NCBI GenBank assembly: GCA_038328705.1
Contig: JBBQMG010000151.1
Location: 1 to 9,226 of the forward strand
Reading direction: 5' to 3'
Length of the DNA: 9,226 nucleotides
Origin: UBA668 sp038328705
Lineage (GTDB): Bacteria > Actinomycetota > Acidimicrobiia > Acidimicrobiales > Ilumatobacteraceae
Made by a program: the position numbers and the translations under genes. The notes below the pieces were generated by a model. The model was given only the letters and a program-made list of their open reading frames with translations. It made no database searches and was not told the origin of the DNA. Positions within the stretch are counted from its first letter, which is position 1, and the number at the start of each line of letters is the position of its first letter. Shown here piece after piece: positions 4,494 to 9,226 of this stretch.

Positions 4494-6721
4494 GCCTGAC
4501 CCTCGTGCAGTTCCATGTCGCGAGCGTCGGTCGTCGGGGTGTGCCCGCCGGCGCGTTCGACGCGCACCGCGGCCACCTTGAACTCGGGCATCTTCGACAG
4601 CGGGTCGACAGCACGGTTGGTCAACTGGTTGGCAGCCTTGTCGCCGGGCCAGTGATACGGGATGAACACGGTGTCGGGTCGGATCGTGTTGACCACGTGC
4701 GCCGGCACGGTGATCGTCCCACGGCGTGAGGTGACGGTGACGAGATCGCCGTCGGCGATGCCGAGCGGCTCGGCGAGACGAGGGTGCATCTCACACAACG
4801 GTTCGGGGTACTGGGCGACGAGCGCGGCGATTCGCCGAGTCTGGGTACCCGACAGGTACTGCGAGACGACCCGGCCGGTGGTCAGCAGCACCGGGTAGTC
4901 GTCGTCGACGACCTCGGCGGACAACTTGTACGGCACCGCATGGAAGCGGGCCCGACCGTCGGGGAAGTGGAACTGGCCGCCCTCGTGCAGCCGCGGGGTG
5001 CCAGGGTGACCCACCTCGGGGACGGGCCAGAACAGGCCCATCTCATCCTCGATTCGTTGCCAGGTGGCGCCGGTGTAGTCGGCGGTGCCACCGGTGCTGG
5101 CCCGGCAGAGCTCGTCGAAGATCTGCTCGGCGTTCGTGTACGGGAAGTACTCGCTCTTGCCGAGGCGTTCGGCGATGTCGAGCAGGATCTCCCAGTCGCG
5201 GCGGGCCTCGCCGGGCGGGGTGACGGCGGCGTTGATCTTGATGATCCTGCCCTCGCCGCTGGTCGAGGTGCCTTCGTCCTCTTCGTGCAGCGAGCCGGGC
5301 AGCACGATGTCGGCGTGGTGTGCTGATTCGGAGAGGAAGAAGTCGATGACCGCGTAGAACTCGAGCTTGTCGAGCGCCTCTCGCGTGAAGTTCGAGTCGG
5401 GTGCCGACACGAGCGGGTTGAAGCAGATCGACAACAGTCCCTTGATCGTGCCGTCGTGGATCGCTTCGATCAGCTCCTCCGCCGGCAGACCCTTGCCTGG
5501 AATGTCGGCCTCGTCGCAGTTCCACACCTTCGCCACTGCGCCCCGGTGCTCGGGGTTGGTGATGTCTCGGTTGCCGGGCAGCTGATCGCACTTGTGACCG
5601 TGCTCACGGCCGCCTTGGCCGTTGCCCTGCCCGGTGATCGTCGACACCCCACAGCCCGGTTTGCCGAACTTGCCGGTGGCGAGCCCGAGGTTGATCGCGG
5701 CGAGCACGTTGTCGACGCCTTTGGTGTGCTGCTCGATCCCGCGGGCGTGGAGCATCATCCCGGTCGCTGAGGTGCCCCACAGCTCGGCGGCTTCCTCGAT
5801 CCGCGCCGCAGGTACACCGGTGATGTCGGCCGCCCAGGCTGGTGTCATCTCGGCGACCGCTTCAGCGGCCTTGTCGAAGTCGACGGTGTGGTTGTCGATG
5901 AAGTCGTGGTCGAGCCAGTCGCGTTCGATCAGGATGTGCAGCACCGCACCGAACAGCGCCGAATCAGTGCCGGGCCGGACCGGGAGGAACAGGTCCGCGG
6001 TGCGCGCAAGAGGCACGACGCGTGGGTCTTGGACGATCAGCTTCGCGCCCCGGTCGCGAGCTTTCCAGATGTAGCTGGTCGTGATCGGGAACGTCTCGGC
6101 GACGTTCGAGCCGGCGACCCACACCACGTCGGCCAGGGGGATGTCGCTCCACGGGTTCGGTGCCCGGTCGATTCCGAGCGCCTTCTTGTTGCCGGTGCCA
6201 GCCGACACCATGCAGAACCGGCCGTTGTAGTCGAGGTTGGCGGTGTGCAAGGCGAGGCGGGCGAACTTACCGACCAGGTAGCTCTTCTCATTGGTGAGCG
6301 ACACGCCGGACAACATCGCGAACGCGTCGTCGCCGTATTCGGCTTGGATGCGCTGGATCTCGGACACGACTCGGTCGAGAGCCTGGTCCCAAGTGATCTG
6401 ACGAAACCCGCCCGGCGCTGTCTCGTCGCGTTCCATCGGGTGCAGCAACCGGTCGGGGTGGCCGCCCTGCAGGTAACGCTTCACGCCCTTGGGGCAGAGC
6501 TTGCCTTCGTTGAACGGGAACTCGTACCACGGCTCGAACCCAACGACCTGGTTGTCATGCACCTTGAGCTTGATGCCGCACTGTTGACCGCAGAAGCAGC
6601 AATGCGTGTTGACCACCTTGTCGATGGTGAGGCCTGCGTTCCAGCCGCCTGGTGGGGCTTCGTTGAGGTGCGGCCCGTAGCGGGCGATCAGTTCTTCGTC
6701 GGTGATCGGTGGTCGTGCCAT
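4490..6721 (-). CDS. Molybdopterin (Mo-bisPGD) oxidoreductase, probable nitrate reductase catalytic subunit
   Basis: 743 residues, DMSO-reductase superfamily. The start at 6721 is set by AGGAGGG (6736-6730) eight bases upstream and a TGATG overlap with the preceding gene; extension to 6904 would add 61 Arg-rich residues overlapping that gene. The N-terminal [4Fe-4S] motif is Cys41, Cys44, Cys48, Cys76 (HCCFCGQQCG, then GKLCPKG). The likely Mo ligand is Cys170 in GRFCMVSA; Cys-Met-x-Ser matches NapA/NasA/NarB nitrate reductases, while formate dehydrogenases have Cys or Sec followed by His. Cofactor segments include WVAGSNVAETFPIT (about 201-214) and GQGNGQGGREHGHKCDQLPG (364-383). The C-terminal molybdopterin dinucleotide-binding domain begins near LLTTGRVVSQYLSGTQTRR. 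No Tat signal is seen, so it should be cytoplasmic. There is no C-terminal NasA-type [2Fe-2S] domain; electrons presumably come from the ferredoxin subunit next door. Nitrate is the best guess for substrate, not proven. Confidence 0.88.
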   Translation of the reverse strand: MARPPITDEELIARYGPHLNEAPPGGWNAGLTIDKVVNTHCCFCGQQCGIKLKVHDNQVVGFEPWYEFPFNEGKLCPKGVKRYLQGGHPDRLLHPMERDETAPGGFRQITWDQALDRVVSEIQRIQAEYGDDAFAMLSGVSLTNEKSYLVGKFARLALHTANLDYNGRFCMVSAGTGNKKALGIDRAPNPWSDIPLADVVWVAGSNVAETFPITTSYIWKARDRGAKLIVQDPRVVPLARTADLFLPVRPGTDSALFGAVLHILIERDWLDHDFIDNHTVDFDKAAEAVAEMTPAWAADITGVPAARIEEAAELWGTSATGMMLHARGIEQHTKGVDNVLAAINLGLATGKFGKPGCGVSTITGQGNGQGGREHGHKCDQLPGNRDITNPEHRGAVAKVWNCDEADIPGKGLPAEELIEAIHDGTIKGLLSICFNPLVSAPDSNFTREALDKLEFYAVIDFFLSESAHHADIVLPGSLHEEDEGTSTSGEGRIIKINAAVTPPGEARRDWEILLDIAERLGKSEYFPYTNAEQIFDELCRASTGGTADYTGATWQRIEDEMGLFWPVPEVGHPGTPRLHEGGQFHFPDGRARFHAVPYKLSAEVVDDDYPVLLTTGRVVSQYLSGTQTRRIAALVAQYPEPLCEMHPRLAEPLGIADGDLVTVTSRRGTITVPAHVVNTIRPDTVFIPYHWPGDKAANQLTNRAVDPLSKMPEFKVAAVRVERAGGHTPTTDARDMELHEGQA

Positions 6722-7758
6722 CAGCCGAACCCTCCTACCCGCGCTGATTGGGCGAGGGTGACATGTGCGCGCCGGCACTTGGGACAGGTGTCCTGGTAGT
6801 TGCCGCCACCTTCGATCGAGTAGTCGAACCCGACCTGTGGGAGCACCTCTTTGAGATCGGCGATCTGTTGTGCGCTCGCGAACTCGTCGCCGCACCGCCG
6901 GCACACCGCTGGTTCACCCTCCGCGTTGGCCCGCTTGTAATAGGCGACACCAAGGTTTCCGGGGCGTTGGAAGATGTGGAACAGCTTGCCGAACGGCAGA
7001 TACATCAACCCGAGGATCACCGTGAGCGCGTGGATCGTGTTCAACGCCGAGTAGAAGCGGCCTTCCAGCCACGTGCTCGACACCGTCAAGAACAGACCCG
7101 AGACCGACACCGCGAACAACCCGGCGAGCGCGAGGAAGTCACCGGAGCGTTCCACTGCCATCGCCCCCGGGTCACGCAGTCGGCGACGCAGAAAGATGAA
7201 CACCCCGGCGAGCACCAGGACGGCTGCGACGTCGAGCGCGTGAAAGATGAACCAGCCGACGATGCTCTCCGCATCGAACTTCAACGTACCCACCCTGGAT
7301 AGGTACACCTGGTAGCGGTCGGCTCGCTGGCCGACGCTCTCGAAGTGCAGCAAACCCAACGTCAGCGGGATCGTCACCAGCCCGGCGAGGATGCACCCCC
7401 AGAACACCAGCTGGTGGGCGAGCCACCGTGCCCGCGATCGACGGCGGATGAACCCTTGGGTGAGCAACTGGGTGGCGACCAGAGACGGCAATGCGGCGGC
7501 GTTGCGGACCTTGCGCTGACGGAACGCATCCCACCCGCGCCGGTTCAACATGGCCGTCGACGGTCGGCGCAACCAGACCGCGTAGCGATACGCAACGCCG
7601 AACACAGCGAAGACGACGCCGAACAGGTATCCGACCAGAGCTGCGTCGAACCACACCAGCCGGTCGCTGCCGATGAACGTCAACGCGATCACGATCGCGA
7701 CGCCGACCACACCCCACGCCACACCACGGCGATCCAAATGGTTCGGCGAGCTGCTCAC
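6721..7758 (-). CDS. NarI-like cytochrome b membrane subunit with C-terminal four-Cys zinc-ribbon-like domain
   Basis: 345 residues starting at GTG (7758), with AGGG seven bases upstream. About six hydrophobic helices are visible near residues 13-30, 37-62, 115-138, 167-190, 207-230 and 240-262. Candidate heme b histidines are His115, His173, His243 and His261; the 18-residue separation of the last two equals that of the NarI ligands His187 and His205 of E. coli, which supports a NarI/HdrE-type quinol-oxidising cytochrome. After the last helix comes a soluble tail with CRRC (Cys286, Cys289) and CPKC (Cys325, Cys328), a rubredoxin- or zinc-ribbon-like set not present in classical NarI. Its stop overlaps the molybdoenzyme start by one base (TGATG), so the two are translated together. 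It likely anchors the cytoplasmic subunits and feeds them electrons. Heme binding is inferred. Confidence 0.75.
   Translation of the reverse strand: MSSSPNHLDRRGVAWGVVGVAIVIALTFIGSDRLVWFDAALVGYLFGVVFAVFGVAYRYAVWLRRPSTAMLNRRGWDAFRQRKVRNAAALPSLVATQLLTQGFIRRRSRARWLAHQLVFWGCILAGLVTIPLTLGLLHFESVGQRADRYQVYLSRVGTLKFDAESIVGWFIFHALDVAAVLVLAGVFIFLRRRLRDPGAMAVERSGDFLALAGLFAVSVSGLFLTVSSTWLEGRFYSALNTIHALTVILGLMYLPFGKLFHIFQRPGNLGVAYYKRANAEGEPAVCRRCGDEFASAQQIADLKEVLPQVGFDYSIEGGGNYQDTCPKCRRAHVTLAQSARVGGFG
6730..6736 (-). promoter_or_regulatory. Strong ribosome binding site fixing the molybdoenzyme start
   Basis: AGGAGGG on the - strand lies inside the end of the cytochrome b gene, eight bases before the ATG at 6721..6719. 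It is the best Shine-Dalgarno in the cluster and rules in the 743-residue form of the molybdoenzyme, consistent with high synthesis of the catalytic subunit from a coupled junction. Confidence 0.75.
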
Positions 7759-7803
7759 GCTGCCACCCTAGATCCGGCCCGGACAGCCCCGACGCGGTCG
7801 ACG

Positions 7804-8307
7804 TCACGCGCCATCGGCGCGCCGCCACATCGGTTCGATCGGCGCCGCACCACTCGCGGAGACTCCCGACAGCAGGCGTTCCATCGCAGCGGCCATCTTG
7901 CGGCCACGGCCCTTGGCTACCTCCGCACGCGGACCTTCGAACGAGTCGTCGACCGTGTCACAGAACAGCTCGACCCATCGCTCGTACATTGCGTGCGACA
8001 GCGGTGTGCGGGCGTGCACCGGTTCATGCGCACGCAGCGGCTGGCCCTCATAGCCGACCTCACCAAGCAACTGCCACGACCAGAAATCGATCAACGTCGC
8101 GACATGCGCGTTCCAGTTCACATGGGCAGCTTCGAACACCGGACCGAGCAGGTCGTCCATGGCCGCGTCGCGGTAGAAGTCGCGTACCAGACGTTCGATG
8201 TCGTCACGATCGACGATGTCCTCCCGGACGCACTCCAACAGATGGCTCCAGCAGGGTGGATCGCCGCCCTCGCAGCTGCCGATCGGGTTCGGACCGTCGC
8301 TCATCAT
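7804..8307 (-). CDS. Group III truncated hemoglobin
   Basis: 167 residues from ATG 8307 (or 166 from the adjacent ATG 8304; both directly follow the RIC stop, TGATGATG). The globin part runs from about residue 35 to 150. It shows the B-helix LVRDFYRDA with Tyr45 at the probable B10 ligand-stabilising site, LGPVFEAAHVNWNAH, then LIDFWSWQLLG and YEGQP, and PVHARTPLSHAMYERWVELF, where His98 is the most likely proximal heme ligand. Group III truncated hemoglobins bind O2 and NO and are linked to nitrosative defence, for example Ctb of Campylobacter jejuni. An extra N-terminal stretch carries cysteines (SCEGGDPPCW, Cys12 and Cys19, then Cys26) that I do not associate with the family. The gene is coupled to the RIC gene and lies 45 bases ahead of the cytochrome b gene. 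Confidence 0.85.
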   Translation of the reverse strand: MMSDGPNPIGSCEGGDPPCWSHLLECVREDIVDRDDIERLVRDFYRDAAMDDLLGPVFEAAHVNWNAHVATLIDFWSWQLLGEVGYEGQPLRAHEPVHARTPLSHAMYERWVELFCDTVDDSFEGPRAEVAKGRGRKMAAAMERLLSGVSASGAAPIEPMWRRADGA

Positions 8308-9029
8308 CACACCGTCGCAACGTGCTCGGTCTCGAGCCGAAGCACCAACGGGAACAGCACGTTGTTCTCCTTGTGGATGTGCAAGTGGGTGTCGGCTTCG
8401 ATCTCGGCCATCGCAGCGAAGCACGCCGCGTATGTCGCACAGCCGTCTGGCGGCGGGGTGTAGTCATTGGTCAGCCGCCGCAGCGTGGCAAGCAGTTCGC
8501 CGACTGCGTCGTGTTCGCTGAGCATTACCGAGATGGGGTTGCGCAGCGACCCACAGTCAAACGACGGGACGTCGGCAGACGCAGCGAGCTCGCGGATCAT
8601 CGGGAACAGCACCCGCTCTTCCTTCGCCAGGTGAGGTTCCAGATCAGCCTGCACCTGCGAGAAGCAGAGTGCGATTTCCACAAGCTCCGGATGGCGTTCC
8701 CCGTGGACCATCACGATCTTGTCGACCAGCGCCGCAACACGAGGGAGCTCGTCCCACAGGTAGCGGTGATGGGTTGCCTCGATGTGATCAACGAGCACAT
8801 CGGCCGGCATCGTCGTCCACTCGGCTGGCTGCGCAGCCGTCGTTGCCGTCACCGCTTCCAGCTCAGCGACCGTTGCCTGCGGATCGAGACCGATCCGTGC
8901 GCACGCCTCGCCGACCGTGCGGCCACCGCCGCAGCAATAGTCCAGACCCCGCTTCTCGAACTCGCGTGCCAGCAGCGGGAACCTGTCGACCGCCTCGGCC
9001 AACGTCATCGACACATCGATCTTCACCAT
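8307..9029 (-). CDS. ric: Di-iron RIC protein (repair of iron centres), YtfE/ScdA/DnrN family
   Basis: 240 residues from ATG 9029, with GGAG six bases upstream (in GGAGAAGGAG). Residues 1-60 form the ScdA_N-type domain with the hallmark FEKRGLDYCCGGGRT (Cys32-Cys33). Residues about 75-235 are a hemerythrin-like four-helix bundle with the expected ligands: His82 and His87 or His88 (DHIEATHHRY), His109, His133 with Glu137 (HLAKEE), His173 (SEHDAVGEL), and His215/His219 with Glu221 (HLHIHKEN). Length matches the family (about 220-240). RIC proteins sit in the cytoplasm and restore iron-sulfur clusters damaged by NO or peroxide, or remove NO. Placement ahead of the hemoglobin and an iron-sulfur-rich nitrate-reductase-like complex fits protection of those clusters. 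The stop overlaps the hemoglobin start by one base. Confidence 0.93.
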   Translation of the reverse strand: MVKIDVSMTLAEAVDRFPLLAREFEKRGLDYCCGGGRTVGEACARIGLDPQATVAELEAVTATTAAQPAEWTTMPADVLVDHIEATHHRYLWDELPRVAALVDKIVMVHGERHPELVEIALCFSQVQADLEPHLAKEERVLFPMIRELAASADVPSFDCGSLRNPISVMLSEHDAVGELLATLRRLTNDYTPPPDGCATYAACFAAMAEIEADTHLHIHKENNVLFPLVLRLETEHVATV

Positions 9030-9066
9030 GAGCTTCTCCTTCTCCGAGAATACGAACGAGGCCGGT

Positions 9067-9226
9067 TCACGACAGCACGCCGACTGCTGTCACTGCCACC
9101 AGAGCGATACCGATTGCCATCTCTCGCAGGCCGAGTCGCTTGGCCGGAATCGGTGCCCGGCGCACCCACACCGACTGTGCGATCGCCAGCAGCAGAACTC
9201 CCACCACACCTGCGAGCAGCCGCCGA
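9067..9226 (-). CDS. Partial C-terminus of a membrane protein
   Basis: A frame open from the right window edge ends in TGA at 9069..9067. It gives 52 residues with two hydrophobic stretches, RLLAGVVGVLLLAIAQSVWV and MAIGIALVAVTAVGVLS, separated by the basic linker RRAPIPAKRLGLRE. It looks like the last two helices of a polytopic membrane protein and ends 37 bases before the RIC start, so it probably belongs to the same operon. No family can be assigned from this tail; NO-response membrane proteins (NnrS-like) or a transporter are guesses only. Confidence 0.5.
   Translation of the reverse strand, partial: RRLLAGVVGVLLLAIAQSVWVRRAPIPAKRLGLREMAIGIALVAVTAVGVLS

Noticed and set aside
4490..6721. 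Formate dehydrogenase identity for the molybdoenzyme
   Set aside because: The Mo-ligand region reads Cys-Met-x-Ser, as in nitrate reductases, not Cys/Sec-His as in formate dehydrogenases. It is kept only as a low-probability alternative.
5888..6799. + strand open frame (303 codons) antisense to the molybdoenzyme
   Set aside because: Its Val/Asp/Arg-rich composition mirrors the coding strand, and no recognisable motif is present.
6722..6904. N-terminal extension of the molybdoenzyme to 6904 (804 residues)
   Set aside because: The added 61 residues are Arg-rich, overlap the cytochrome b gene's zinc-ribbon coding region in another frame, and lack a family match; AGGAGGG at 6736-6730 supports the 6721 start.
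7345..8463. Long + strand open frame (372 codons) across the cytochrome b and hemoglobin genes
   Set aside because: It lies antisense to two recognisable genes, has a low-complexity Arg/Gln/His/Pro composition and no family resemblance; it is a GC-rich shadow frame.
1..9226. CRISPR arrays, tRNA genes, insertion sequences, long repeats
   Set aside because: No regularly spaced repeats, tRNA-like cloverleaf, transposase motif or terminal inverted repeat was seen on reading either strand, including around the gene remnants.

Overview
The window is GC-rich (about 65%), with GTG as well as ATG starts, tight Shine-Dalgarno-led gene junctions and actinobacterial-looking proteins (actinobacterial aldo/keto reductase tail, cupin, group III truncated hemoglobin). 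It looks like a piece of a high-GC actinobacterial chromosome. An acidimicrobial-type lineage is possible, but no rRNA or marker gene here proves it.

Layout. 1-106 (-) is the 5' end of an unrecognised gene. 107-228 is a divergent promoter region with a perfect 12-bp palindrome. 229-915 (+) is a two-domain cupredoxin lipoprotein (EfeO-like domain plus plastocyanin-like type 1 copper domain). 916-2090 is a decayed strip: a frameshifted 5' remnant of hypF abuts the 3' end of an aldo/keto reductase gene, then comes an intact small cupin gene (-) and a 44-codon N-terminal stub of a VOC/glyoxalase gene (+).

From 2091 to the right edge everything reads leftwards and is nearly gap-free, probably as one or two operons. 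In transcription order: the tail of a membrane protein (beyond 9226 to 9067), a di-iron RIC/YtfE/ScdA repair protein, a group III truncated hemoglobin, a NarI-like cytochrome b membrane protein with a C-terminal four-Cys zinc-ribbon-like domain, a NasA/NapA-like molybdopterin oxidoreductase, a four-cluster ferredoxin subunit, a Tat-type Rieske protein, a 67-residue two-helix membrane protein, and a TDT/SLAC1/TehA-family channel. Six of the junctions overlap by 1 or 4 bases.

How they may work together (inference): quinol electrons pass through the heme b protein (and/or the Rieske protein), then the iron-sulfur subunit, to a cytoplasmic Mo-bisPGD enzyme that is most likely a nitrate reductase. 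The TDT channel would move nitrate, nitrite or another anion. The hemoglobin and RIC protein would handle nitric oxide and nitrosative damage. The subunit set (NasA/NapA-like catalytic chain without a Tat signal, four-cluster ferredoxin, Rieske, NarI-like protein with zinc ribbon, mini membrane protein, TDT channel) does not match classical NarGHI, NapAB or NasAC. It is the most interesting content of the window.
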